The position numbers and the translations under genes were made by a program. Below, piece after piece: positions 20,954-31,689 of a stretch of DNA of 64,000 bases; position 1 is the first letter of the stretch; the number at the start of each line of letters is the position of its first letter. A model generated the notes under the pieces. It was not told the origin of the DNA and did not search any database. It saw only the letters and a list, made by a program, of their open reading frames with translations. Origin of the DNA: Lineus longissimus (Eukaryota; Nemertea; Pilidiophora; Heteronemertea; Lineidae); contig NC_088316.1 of NCBI RefSeq assembly GCF_910592395.1, positions 7,752,001 through 7,816,000 of the forward strand, written 5' to 3'.

Positions 20954-21786
20954 GGGTTCTTCATAAACTCAGGAGAATTGATTGCGAATGAACTGATCTT
21001 ACCTACTTTCAAAATGATATTATGGTGAAATATTGAAGAAATATCATCAGAAATTGCTCGGATTTTGCGCATCACCAAATTTCTCCATCAGAGGACAAAG
21101 TACATACATTGAAAACATGGCAATCATTCCTAGAACATGACCTAATTATTCATTTCCCTTTTGGGTGACTCTCATGAATAATCCTGAAGGCATTCAAAGT
21201 TTGTCAAGGGAAATATTATGCAAATTACCACTGTAGCGTCATGTTGCAGATCAACCAATCCGATCGTAGCCTCCACATGAGTCCTGCATGTGATCAAATA
21301 AATTGTAAGGGGGGCATTGTTGTCTAACGGCCGGGAAGTGGTACTGAAAGAGACTGCTGAAATGTGGAATCTGCCAACTGGCAAAGCAAGGATGCAATCA
21401 TTCCCGATTCCACATTTTAGCAGTCTCCAATTGTCTAAAACTAACCGTGGCCACTTCCGGGCCAACTTCTTAAAGGGGTACACCGTTCGTAATTAATGCC
21501 GCAATGCAGTTATTATGAAATCAATTTTTTAAAACTTGACGCAAGGCCCCAACGCGCCACGTAGCGGCTAAATAGCGAAGCTGGCGAAACATAACGGGTC
21601 ACCGTGATCTCATCATGGACTTGTAGCGTGATTATGGGGTTGTAACCACTTTGCTGTATATTGTCACAAGGAAAGAAAAGCACGCGACCTAACGCCAACC
21701 TATTTATGTAAAGTGATAGTTAGAAGGTATATAGTTCAGGAAATGGTAATAAATAATCATTCCTTATCGTCTTTTGAGAGCATTTT
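20954..21786. other. Unassigned sequence with a strong hairpin
   Basis: No gene is seen. At 21350-21371 and 21406-21427 two 22-base arms pair completely as RNA (one G-U) around a 34-base loop. Outer arms CCGGGAAGTGG and CCACTTCCGG extend the structure to about 21331-21461. Confidence 0.6.
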
Positions 21787-24296
21787 TAGCTCAGCTGACA
21801 AAGTCAGCGGAGCTAGTCAAATAGCTAATTGATTGGTGTTTGTCCTTCCATCCTGCCATCCATCTAGCCATGTTGGGCATTTTGTAACCGTACAGCCGAG
21901 GCACTTCAAATATGGTTTTGTATATAAACACCGCAGAAAATGTTGCTTACAGAAAAAAAATTGGGCGATTCGACTCAAATTCAGCTCCCCAGGGGGCAAA
22001 AGGCGCAAATGAAAAAACAATTTTTTGACGCTCTATTCAAGCAGATAAAAGCTTGAAACAAAGTTGAAAAGGTCTTCATGATACAGAAGTTTTGATATAA
22101 AATAGATTAGTGTGGATTTATATCACCAGTTGGCGGTAGTGAGCAAAACTGTTGTTTGACCCCAGATGACCCCGCTTTAAATTTCCTGCCGCGAACTGAC
22201 ATGAAAACCTCGAACCAGGGAATACCGGACTGCTGGTATTGCCAGTGTATTCACTGTATGAACGGCTCGTCTGGGGTAAATTGACGAGGCGGCTCGACAC
22301 TCCACTGCGCGGTCGAGGTTACCTGGAGTACTATCATCAAGAAAATGGCGGTGACCTTTTTATTTCTACTGGAGCGATGATTTTGTAAGTGACAAATTTT
22401 CTTATTTAAGCCTTTATGGAAATGTATTTTGGTACAAATCTTCACACGTTTATAGAAAAGATCAACGAGAATGTGTTCAAATGCCCTCATAACGATGAGT
22501 TCAACGGAATTTGGTCAAAACAACCTTCGAATGGAGTCAACTTCCTTTGCGAAATTGAAGCGACGACCTCATTATTTATCGTAATTTATGCAGATCTGAG
22601 TCCAGCTGATGGGCAAAATTAGCGATGGTTTCAAAACAGTTTCCCAGACATGGGGCAATCTCTTCATTATCATGATGGGATTTGGAGGCATGTTTACAGA
22701 TTTTACAAGTTCGAGACCTGTAGGACCTAAAACTCGCATAGATCCCCATAGATCCCCTCTATTTGTCGAGTTAGCGCCCCTGTAAAATCATGCATTTTCG
22801 GACACTAGAACGAAATCTTCCTGTGGATATCGCGGTTTCGGTGATGATTTAAGGAGAAATTGACTGTTCTTAGAGTTGTATGGGACAGAAATGAGTTCAT
22901 ACTTCATGAATACATGAATATATTATGATATGGGCGGGCTTCTAAGTCAAAACAATAACAAACTCAACTGCATCTCTACCGTGTATCGCGTAGTGCATTG
23001 CCTAGTGTATTTCGTAGTGTATTTTAGCGGAGACATTATTTCCACACTTTGGCCACGCCAAACGTCTTTTTTATTCGTGGAAGTTAATCTGCTCTGTAAA
23101 TTTTATTTTACACAGGTAGAATCCATACAAGGTATTGCAATATTTCATGTCTATTGGTGTATTTGTGTACAGGAGCGCACCAGACAGTGAGACGTGGAGA
23201 TGTGTTTAGTGCTGGTGCTGTCAGTAGACTGAATCTGATTGGCCATAGCGATCAGTAATATGGGTCGTGATCACGTGATGTGACGTCACCGCGGTATCCT
23301 CCTTGGCTGATGGGTGATGTTCTGAGTTGTGTTCAAACTATTGGAAACTTCGGAAATTAGTTCTATTGGTTCTACTATTCTGCAGGAGTATATTATAGCC
23401 ATTGATGTTGACAGCTAAAAGCACGAAAACTTTGTTTATTTATCAATCTGTATCGAGTGTTATCGAATCGAATGGATGTGTCGATCGTCGGGGCGGATTG
23501 ATATGTGGTTGTGCGTCCAAGGCGATTAGGTCATTCAGTTAGTTTGAGAAAGATCATGATCATGAAGATGCGTGTTGTGTTATCATAACCAGAAAATAAT
23601 TTGAAGTTATTAGTGGTGTTGTCATTGCCATTTTTTGCATGGAATGATAGTTCGAGAGCTCTCATCGACGTATTCAGCATTGACGGAAAGTAGGTCCGGA
23701 TTTGGCAAACACTGTACAATCACTTTCCATCTTGACGTCTTGTAAATGTAAATATCTTTGCCAAATCAGTGATTCTTATATAATTTACTCCATGATTGCA
23801 ATCAGCCTTTGTTAAATTCCAATCACCTGCAGGTCAGGTCAATCTTTTAACAATAAAGTTAATTTTCTTAAGCACCTCTTTATCTTTCTTCTTCACATAC
23901 AGGGCATCCCAAACACTTTGCTAAATCCACTAATCCCCTCATTTCAAGTTGGTATTGCACCAGACCCAAGCTCAACGGTACAATGATCATGTAAGTGTCC
24001 AAATACCTTTTCAGGACATACTAGTATGAGGACATCAATTTGATACCAGAAGGAAAACCAATCCTGTCTGTGTGTCCTTGTGACATAGATCCTGGCTCTA
24101 TTGGAAATGTCGCACTCGCACTGCATTACTTCATGTGATATCACTTACATCTTTCACAGTTGACAAATTGAAGCATCCATGGTTATTGTAACTATATATA
24201 GTCCTTGCCAAATCTATCTAAAAGTATCAGTAAAACTGCTAAACTATGAATTGTATCTGCTTACTCAGCTGAGCGCCAGGCCCTTGGGCCTCTTGT
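21787..24296 (+). mobile_element. Element C1, long hairpin-ended element
   Basis: It starts TAGCTCAGCTGAC with hairpin GCTGAC-AAA-GTCAGC and ends TCAGCTGAGCGCCAGGCCCT, TGGGCC, TCTTGT. The 5' GCTCAGCTGA is inverted at the 3' end as TCAGCTGAGC, about 25 bases from the end, followed by hairpin AGGCCC-TT-GGGCCT. These asymmetric inverted ends and the 3' hairpin resemble Helentron-type non-autonomous elements. It contains a 68-codon frame shared with C4. No Rep/helicase is present. Confidence 0.65.
22416..22622 (+). CDS. Small frame conserved between C elements
   Basis: A 68-codon frame (MEMYFGTNLHTF.., stop after ADLSPADGQN) recurs in C4 at 58936-59130 with two amino-acid changes over about 64 residues. 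It has no recognised domain. It may be a captured exon or just conserved repeat DNA; two copies are too few to show selection. Confidence 0.3.
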   Translation: MEMYFGTNLHTFIEKINENVFKCPHNDEFNGIWSKQPSNGVNFLCEIEATTSLFIVIYADLSPADGQN

Positions 24297-24350
24297 TTTA
24301 ATTGTAAAAAGTATATGCCTATGTCACAGAGTCTCTGCAATGGTCATTTT

Positions 24351-25876
24351 TAGCTCACCTCTTAGCAGAGGTGAGCTTATCCCATACCGTGGCGTCCGTC
24401 GTCCGTCGTCGTCGTCGTCGTCGTCCGTCGTCCGTTAGCAGGGCACGTTTCGTAACTGTTAGAGCTATTGAGTTGCAACTTGGTACACATGTACCCTTAT
24501 GTAATGACACCTTGGAGACCAAGTTTCGGTCCGATTCGTTTCATCGTTTGGCCACCAGGGGGCCAAACGTTAAAAGTGAAAATATGCAATATCTCCCTTA
24601 ATAGTAGTCGGGAAATTTTGAAAAAAATATGGTAGGTACTTCTAGCAAAGGTGCATCACATATCCTCCGGGTTTTTGATTTGACCTCCTTTTCAAGGTCA
24701 CAGAGGTCAAAGTTTGCTGATTCACTGAACAGTAGCATGTTTCCTATCTATTTTAGCTAGAAGGTTTTAAACCAGTGTGGACATGTATCTGGGGATTATC
24801 TATGCCACCCCTAAAATTTTGGCCGTTCGGACATCAAATATGGCCGCCAGGCAGCCATCTTGAAAAATAAACACAGTACTATTACTCCGAAACTAATGAT
24901 CGGATTGCAACCAAATTTGATCTGGATGTATATCTATGTACTCTCTACTAAATCCTTGATTTTTTATCAAATGTGATAGCCAATATGGGTGACAAGCGGG
25001 CATCTTAAAAAATTCTTAGTTTGGCCAACCGGGGGCCAAATTTAATGTCCAAAGTTAAAATGTTTGATTGCTCGTTTAATAGTGGTCTGATTATCATAAC
25101 ATTTTTATGGTAGGTACTCCTAGCAAGGATACATTTCATAAATGTGGGTTTTTGATTTGACCTACTTCTCAAGGTCACAGAGGTCAAAGTTTTCCTATGG
25201 CACCGCCATTTTACAATGACGGCACGTTTTGCCACTGCTTTAGCTACAGATCCCCAACTTGGTACGAATGTACCCCTATACTCTTAGACTAAACTGCAGT
25301 CTTTTTCTGATTCTCAGTTTGGCCAGCAGGGCCCCAAATGTTAATAGTGGACTCTCCCCTAAGGGTGCCTTGAAATGCTGCTAAGTGGGATGTCATAGTC
25401 TAAGCCTAGGCAAATGCAGGATTAATTAACCTCTACAGAGCCCTAGGAATTTCAGATGATGGTTGTTTCTTGTACTAGACACAAGCAAACAACATAATTA
25501 TCCTATTCCTAAGCATTTCCATAATGGGTCATATGTAAACCAAAGGACTTTTTTTAAAAAGGTGTGTTAATGCTGATGACTTGTTGCATGGAATTGCTTA
25601 TTTGTTCTTTTGGTAGGCATGCCTTGCATGTTTTGCTGCTTCAAGCTTTTGTTCTGCTGCTGTTTTAACGATTACTGGTCAGATCACAAAATTGTCTACT
25701 CTGCTTTGTCATACCTGTAGTCACCTCAATTAAATTCAACTTACGCATTATTTTATCTCTCATGTAATTTCATTGTAAAACATTACTTCATTTCTTTCTT
25801 ACATTTAAAACCATGCTAATGCTTCATCCATCTTCCCTTCACAAGAGGTGAGCACAATGGCCCTGGCCATTTCATT
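24351..25876 (+). mobile_element. Element A2, complete hairpin-ended element
   Basis: The 5' end is TAGCTCACCTC-TTAGCA-GAGGTGAGC, an 8 bp hairpin, then a CCGTCGTCCGTCGTCG run. Internal monomers carry TGACCT-N8-AGGTCACAGAGGTCA (24681 and 25158) and GGCCACCAGGGGGC (24550). The 3' end is GAGGTGAGCACAATGG, CCCTGGCCATT, TCATT, with hairpin AATGGCC-CT-GGCCATT. GAGGTGAGC at the 3' end is inverted relative to GCTCACCTC at the 5' end, the same plan as family C. It has no coding frame of note. Confidence 0.7.
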
Positions 25877-26111
25877 ATCACAGTTGTCTCGCGCAGCCAG
25901 ACCTTCACTTATTAATCTGGCGCAAGCCAGGCGTTCTTTGTACTAGACGTTTTCTATACCACAATGTATAGTAGGCCGAAGAAACACTGCACAGATTACC
26001 ACGTGATGGAGTTAAGATTATATTATACTAATGACTCGAGGAGCATACTTCCTCATTGAGTTTTCCCAGAATGGTGCATATCGCGCGAAGCTACTTAGCC
26101 TAATACAATTA
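25877..26111. other. No gene recognised
   Basis: Spacer between element A2 and the Ty3/gypsy LTR; nothing supportable. Confidence 0.4.
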
Positions 26112-26285
26112 TGTTCTGTTTCTTGCTCAGGCATAGATGCAACACGCACAGCGGTCGACAGGTATAAGCCAGTTTATTAAAGTAACTAAGATATATAAAG
26201 ATACAGGTCACGTGATGATTAGTAAGCTATATAAGGTATATGGTTAGTATGGTTAGTATAACGAGTAATAGGTAATATCATAACA
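26112..26285 (-). repeat. Ty3/gypsy 3' LTR
   Basis: Starts TGTTATGATATTACC right after the purine tract on the minus strand and ends at AGAACA. AATAAA occurs near the middle (minus strand). Confidence 0.65.
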
Positions 26286-26435
26286 TCCCCCTTACGGAGA
26301 GGAAGCAAAGCAACAGAAAATAGTTAACTGCAAATCCAAGAGTCAATTACAAACATCAAAAACTCATATCGCACGAGACGCTGAATAAAGATTAATCCAA
26401 ATAGTCTGCAAGTAAATCACCTTGTTATGTCTGAA
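26229..26435. repeat. Left arm of 207 bp inverted repeat
   Basis: Matches the reverse complement of 27775-27981 at 206 of 207 positions by eye (the single difference is in GCAACAGAAAATAG). Confidence 0.9.
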
Positions 26436-26613
26436 TGAAAATAACTATGAACTGAACTAAGGTCACGCTAATAATAAAACATAAACATTTAAAAGTTATA
26501 TAAGAACCACACGCATTTTCCGAAACCTAAACACAAGAGATTAGAGGCTGGTCTGCTCTAATTAATCAGTCTATTCACATCTGTTGAGTTGAGTAATTTT
26601 AGCATGAGTTGAA

Positions 26614-27783
26614 CTAATGACCATATCTATCCGGTGGTCTGACTAGACGACCTGACCTTGTTGTAACTAACTGCGGGGTGTCAGGCGTAGTGTTTATGAG
26701 GAGTTCATTCTCACGAGATTCTAGTCTTTCATTAGAGATTGTTGCGTCAGAGTCTACATCTTCAATTTCCTGTTCCAGGTCATTTTCCTGGATACTGCCC
26801 CTGGGCACCTGGCGGAGGTGTCTACGGTTACGTCGCAAAGTGTTATTCCTTGTTCTGACCAGATATGATCTCGGATCAGATGTCTGCTGTTCCACAATTC
26901 CTGGGGATCCCTGTTTATCCGGAGAGGTTATGATAACATTATCGCCGGGGTTTAGGGGTTTGAGTGCTCTAGACTTCCCATCGAAGAATGCCTTTGCCGT
27001 ATCCCGTCGCGTTTGTATCTGCTGCTGAACTTTGACTGCATCCGCTGGTAGGAGTTGTGAAGTTGCCGTTGGCAACCTCGTGCGCAGGTTTCTACCCATA
27101 AGCAACTTGGCAGGCGATGCCATGTCTGCTTCACGTGGTGTACTCCTGTATGCTAAAAGTCCTAGATACGGGTCTTCTCCTGTGGAGAAGCTTCTCTTGA
27201 GAATTTTCTTGACGGTCTGCACAGCTTTTTCAACTAGTCCATTTGATTGTGGGAATCTTGGTGATGATGTCACCAGCTTAAATTCCCATGCTTTTGCGAA
27301 AGCTTGAAAGTTCCGGCTAACTAGATTAGAACCATTGTCTGTGAAGAATTCGTCAGGTATTCCATGGCGCGCAAATATAGATTTACAATGTTTGATTATG
27401 GTTTCACTTGTAGTGTCCTCAAGCAGTGCTATCTCGAAATAGCCTGAGTACGCATCAACTATCACTAAGTAGTCCTTCCCATAGACCACACATAGATCAC
27501 TAGATATGTTTTGCCACGGCCTTTGCGGTATGGGATGCGACATGAGCGGTTCCTTTTGCTGTTTATTGCAATGTTTCTGACATGTTGTGCATTTTGAGAC
27601 CATTTCAGCGATTTGACTATTTAGTCCTGGCCAATATATGACCTCCCGCGCACGTCTTCGACACATTTCTATTCCTAGATGTCCCTCATGCACTTTTTGC
27701 AGCATGTCTTTGCGCATTGATGGCGGAATCACAATTTTGTGTCCTTTGAATATGTATCCTTCAGTAATGTATAGTTCAGACAT
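26614..27783 (-). pseudogene. Ty3/gypsy integrase, intact frame but detached from pol
   Basis: The 389-residue frame has the H2C2 zinc-binding module (H32, H35, C65, C68) and the DDE core (D96 in SSDLCV, D149 in FTDNGSN, E185 in NGLVEKA). An SH3-like/GPY-type C-terminal part follows (LNPGDNVIITSPDKQG), and the tail ends TRSGRLVRPPDRYGH without a chromodomain. Integrases of this group insert the cDNA into host DNA. There is no stop or shift inside, which suggests recent loss of the rest of pol. It has no own promoter or gag-pol and is therefore called a fragment. Confidence 0.88.
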
Positions 27784-27981
27784 AACAAGGTGATTTACTT
27801 GCAGACTATTTGGATTAATCTTTATTCAGCGTCTCGTGCGATATGAGTTTTTGATGTTTGTAATTGACTCTTGGATTTGCAGTTAACTATTTTGTGTTGC
27901 TTTGCTTCCTCTCCGTAAGGGGGATGTTATGATATTACCTATTACTCGTTATACTAACCATACTAACCATATACCTTATAT
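27775..27981. repeat. Right arm of 207 bp inverted repeat
   Basis: Plus-strand copy of the gypsy 3' UTR, purine tract and LTR start. Its inner edge TTCAGACATAAC overlaps the first codons of the integrase frame. Confidence 0.9.
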
Positions 27982-28930
27982 TCGTCAGCCTGGTGACCAT
28001 ATTGATATCACTCATGTTCTGGTTTCTTTCTTTCTTCCTAAATTTCTTTCTGTTCACATTTTCCAAACATTATTGCGAGTGTTCTCCAAAACAGCTGAAT
28101 AAACCAAAAATCTATCACCCCTATACCTACAAACATAATCCCATCTAGTGTACGTCGCAAAAGACTTTTCAAAATTCGGATCATTTCGATGACTTTGAAG
28201 CGTTTTTATGCTCCGATTTTCTGATTTGTTTGCAAATCCCCGAAGCGATTCTGGTGACGTTACGTAACACGAGTTCGATTCGATGACATCACTGAGTTCA
28301 ATCCGAGTGTTGGCATTCTCATATAAAACAGTTAACTCGGCTTATAACTCGGCTTACTCGGTTCACGCATGCGCATTTGAAGCCACGGGCAGACCATTGA
28401 TAGATTGGTTCCCGATCGACTCACTGGTTGTATGAGACTCCCTGTAGTCCTAGTAGTCCTTATAATAAAATGTGTTTGGTCGCCTGACGCTTGTGACGAG
28501 TAGTGTTTTGGGGTTTCTAACGTTAGTGCATTTCTATAGTATAGGCCTAATACATGCCCATTGACGTTGGTCCTCTAGGCTCTGGCCACTGGCACTGGCT
28601 GCATTTGGTACGGGGTCGGGGTGAGTTTTGATCTATGGACTCGTGCTGTCTGCCAGCCGTAGGCTAATACCGGAAGATTTTGGCTAGAACACCGACCATC
28701 CGGCGAAGTAACTATAAACATTTTTTAAAAAGTGAGGGAATCTGTTTTGCCTGGGTGAGAAACCTTCGTAAAAATTATATACTTTCGATTGTCGGATGAT
28801 CTATTTCCGGACATAATAATTTCTTCGCTCTCGTCATAACCCCCTCCCCCTTTACGCATATGGATACCATCATCAGGTACCACTGCTTCCTCCACAATCC
28901 TGGGGCCCATCAAATTTGCTGGTATGCAAA
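27982..28930. other. No gene recognised
   Basis: Nothing supportable is seen. Two CTCGGCTTA words near 28340 are a short local repeat. A minus-strand 62-codon frame at 28725-28913 has no domain. Confidence 0.4.
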
Positions 28931-30012
28931 TTTCTCAGTCTAGTTACTGATTTGTTTTCAGTAAAATATTTATGTTAGGTACTCTTATCAAGGATAAATT
29001 ACATATGATACGGCTTTTTGATTGGACGTACTTGTCAAGGTCACAGAGGTCAAATGGCGTAAATTGGCCATTTGAGTGTAACTGTGGCGCGTTTCTTAAC
29101 CCCTAAGGCTATGAACTTGAGACTTCGTACAAAGGACCCCCTAGGTCAGGCGACCTTTGACCCTGAATTTCAGTCCGGTCTGATTATCGACTTGGCCACC
29201 AGGGGGTCAAAAGTGAAAACCTAGAAAGTGTGATATCTTGCTTATTAGTGATTCGTTTTCAACAACATTTTCATAATAGGTTCTCCTAGCAAGGATACAT
29301 CACATATCATATGAGTTTTTGATTTGACCTAATTTTTAAGTTCACAAAGGTCAAATGGTGTAAATTGGCCATTTGCGTGTAATTATGGCTAAAGCTATGA
29401 ACTTGAAATTTGGTACACATGACTCCCTATGTCATGTCACCTGTGACACGAATTTTGGTTCGATCTGATTCTTGATTTGGCCACCGAAGGGCCAGAAGTG
29501 GAAGCCTAAAAAGTGTTATATCTCTTTGAGTGACTCGTTTTCGATTAGATTTTTATGGTAGGTTCTCCTAGCAAGGATGCATCACATATCATACGGGTTT
29601 TTGATATGATCTAATGTTCAAGGTCACAGAGGTAAAATGGCGTAAACTGGTCGTTTGAGTGTAACTATGGCACGTTTCTTAACCACTAAAGCTATGAACT
29701 TGAAATTTGGTACACATGAATCCCTACGTCATGTTACCTCGGGTACCGAATTTTGATCTGATCTGGTACTCAACTTGGCCACCAGGAGGCCAAAATTGAA
29801 ATAGGTAAAAAGTGCAATATCTCGTTTATTAGTGACTTGTTTTTGATGATATTCTTATGGTACTTTCTCCAAACAACGATACATCACATGTCATAACGAC
29901 TTCGGTTTGACCTATATACTATAAATGTACAATGTTTCTTAACCAGGATGAATTCAAAAGTACCAAATATCTACACGATGAGCACAATGGCCCCTGGCCG
30001 TTCATTTTCTCT
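28931..30012 (+). repeat. Family A repeat, three monomers, headless
   Basis: Monomer starts near 28975, 29280 and 29560 carry diverged TGACCT/AGGTCA blocks. GGCCACCAGGGGG lies near 29195, with GGCCACCAGGAGG near 29780. The 3' end GATGAGCACAATGGCCCCTG, GCCGTTCATT is at 29977-30007. The 5' hairpin is absent. Confidence 0.7.
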
Positions 30013-30096
30013 TTGCAGTTTTTACTTCACTAATTTCTTAGAGCTTTTTTTCAGCTTTTCTAGATGACCTCACCTGACATGGTTTGACCAACTAAA

Positions 30097-30340
30097 ATGG
30101 AGATGTTAGTGTGCGACCTCCCAGACGAGGTACTCTACCACATCTTCAGGTTTGTGTCAGGTGGAACTCTACTCCAGTTAAGATGTGTCTGTTCTCACTG
30201 GTACAGAGTTATCTCTCACATCGTCAAGAAGCCTCTCACTTGGAAGGAAAGATGCTTTGCTGAAATTGCAGAGCCGATTCTGTTAGATCTGACTTTCTCA
30301 AGTGATTTGAAACTTTTGGCAAAAGGATGTGTTGTTTGTG
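30097..30340 (+). CDS. Candidate first coding exon of an F-box protein
   Basis: The ATG at 30097 opens LPDEVLYHIFRFVSGGTLLQLRCVCSHWYRVIS within about residues 7-40, a good match to the F-box, the Skp1-binding helix bundle of SCF ubiquitin ligases. The next 40 residues (WKERCFAEIAEP..CVVC) are not recognised. GTGAGTA at 30341 is a strong 5' splice site, so I end the exon there (phase 1). The open frame runs to 30510 but enters repeat sequence. Acceptor-like tracts precede the ATG (TTCTCTTTGCAG near 30023, TTTTTTTCAG near 30054). No second exon was found downstream because a 9 kb nest of elements follows. Confidence 0.6.
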
Positions 30341-30437
30341 GTGAGTACAAGTCATGTAGTTTTGGTGGCCTGTCTGGCTTTGAGGCTCGCCGTAAGGGAG
30401 TCTATACAATACTGCAGTGTCCGGTGTCCAGCAGCAG

Positions 30438-30786
30438 CGAGCTGGGATTAAGATCAGACCTTGGTATTCCAATTGGTTTGAGTGTGAAACTAAAACCTAA
30501 TTTGAAATAGGATAATGCTAAAAGCGAGTGTCAAAACTAACACCAGAACTGATTTCATTTCTGGTGTTGTGGAGAGTTTTAGTTTTAGTTCCGGTGTTAA
30601 TTTTTGACACGAAAACCATCTCTTAGTTTTAAGCTAAAACCGGACATAATGCTAAAACCAACAAAAACCAACTTTGAAATAGGATGAAACTAAAACTGAT
30701 TTCATTTCAATGCTGGTTTAATCAAGGGTTTTAGTGTTCCATTTAGTTTTAAAACTAAATCTAAAAACTGTCTTTCAAATCACCTA
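30438..30786. repeat. Element B3, 3' portion only
   Basis: Corresponds to the last third of element B (from GCTGGGATTAAGATCAGACC) and ends CTTTCAAATCACCTA, joined directly to the 5' end of B2. Confidence 0.75.
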
Positions 30787-30843
30787 ATGGGTGATTTCAA
30801 AGTTGGTTTTGGTTTTAGTGTTGGGTGTTAGTGTCAGTTTTAT

Positions 30844-30898
30844 TAGCTCAGCTGACAAGCTGAGCTATTCATATGAGTAAATGGTAGAATGAATGTCC

Positions 30899-30933
<35 letters not shown>

Positions 30934-31689
30934 CGTTAAACAGGCACGTTTCAAAACTATGGGGGATAGGCGATAGATTTTCCCTATAAGCCATTTAGAC
31001 CCTTCAGGACTCCTGAATAGACCAAGTGTGGGTCCGGCAGGATTAACAGTTTGGCCACCAGGGGGCAAAAAGCCTAAATCACAAAACAATTTTTTGGCGC
31101 TTTATTCAAGCAGATAGAAGCTTGAAATAAAGTTGAAAAGGACCGCATGCATGTAGGTCTTGAAACAACTAAGAGTAGTTTTGATTGATACTACCAGTTG
31201 GCGTTACTGAGCCAAAATCTGTGTTGACCTAGTTTAAGCTTGATTTGAATTTCCCGCTCTTGTATGACTCTGAAGGTTGTGGGTTCCAATCCCACTTCGG
31301 GTCAAATTTTTTTTTTTAATTTTTACTTTTTTCACTTGTAAATACATTTTCTTAACTTTTTTGAATAATTTGGTGGGCGGCCATCTTGGTTTTTTTTTCT
31401 ATTTTAAAGCCTTTGCTGTATCCAGAGTGACATGAATTTTATGGTTGGTGTACAATAAGTCTCCTTTACATGATATCACATGGGCTTTCTATTTGACCTA
31501 CTTTTCAAGGTCAGCCTGGCTCAGGCACTTAGATTTGACTAATAAGTGGCATATTTGTCACCATTTAAAAGTCTTTTTACTTTGGTATGTTTGCCTGATA
31601 TATTGACAAAACTGAGGTTGAAAGAGATCTATCGGGTACTTTCCATGTTCATATATTTCAGCTGAGCGCCAGGCCCTTGGGCCTCTTGT
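30844..31689 (+). mobile_element. Element C2, inserted in B2 with empty site known
   Basis: It begins TAGCTCAGCTGACAAGCTGA and ends CCCTTGGGCCTCTTGT. In B1 the undisturbed site reads GTTTTATTCTTAATTT; here it reads GTTTTAT, element, TCTTAATTT. The insertion is therefore between two T residues with no duplication. The head has a (CTGT)n microsatellite (30897-30933) and a GGCCACCAGGGGGC block (31053-31066). A tRNA-like T-arm (GTGGGTTCCAATCCCAC) lies near 31278. Confidence 0.8.
31262..31305 (+). other. tRNA-like 3' half, relic
   Basis: TGTGGGTTCCAATCCCAC forms a T-arm-like stem-loop with a near B-box (GGTTCCAATCC). It is followed by TTCGGGTCAAA and a T-run like a Pol III terminator. The upstream half does not fold as a tRNA, so this is at most a relic. 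Confidence 0.25.

Larger units (their letters stand above)
26112..27981 (-). mobile_element. Ty3/gypsy 3' end in a fold-back arrangement
   Basis: Minus-strand order is integrase, 3' UTR, purine tract (GTAAGGGGGA near 26286-26295) and a 174 bp LTR (26112-26285, TGTTATG...AGAACA). Everything upstream of the integrase N-terminus is missing. At that point an inverted copy of the element's own 3' UTR, purine tract and the first part of the LTR is attached (27775-27981). Confidence 0.85.

Noticed and set aside
26229-27981. Paired LTRs of a complete gypsy element
   Set aside because: The two similar ends are inverted, not direct, and include 3' UTR and purine tract; the right arm is not a 5' LTR.
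28725-28913. Small minus-strand gene
   Set aside because: 62 codons, no domain, no splice context, and a short frame expected by chance at this composition.
31262-31305. tRNA gene
   Set aside because: Only a T-arm-like stem and near B-box are present; no acceptor, D or anticodon arm pairs properly.
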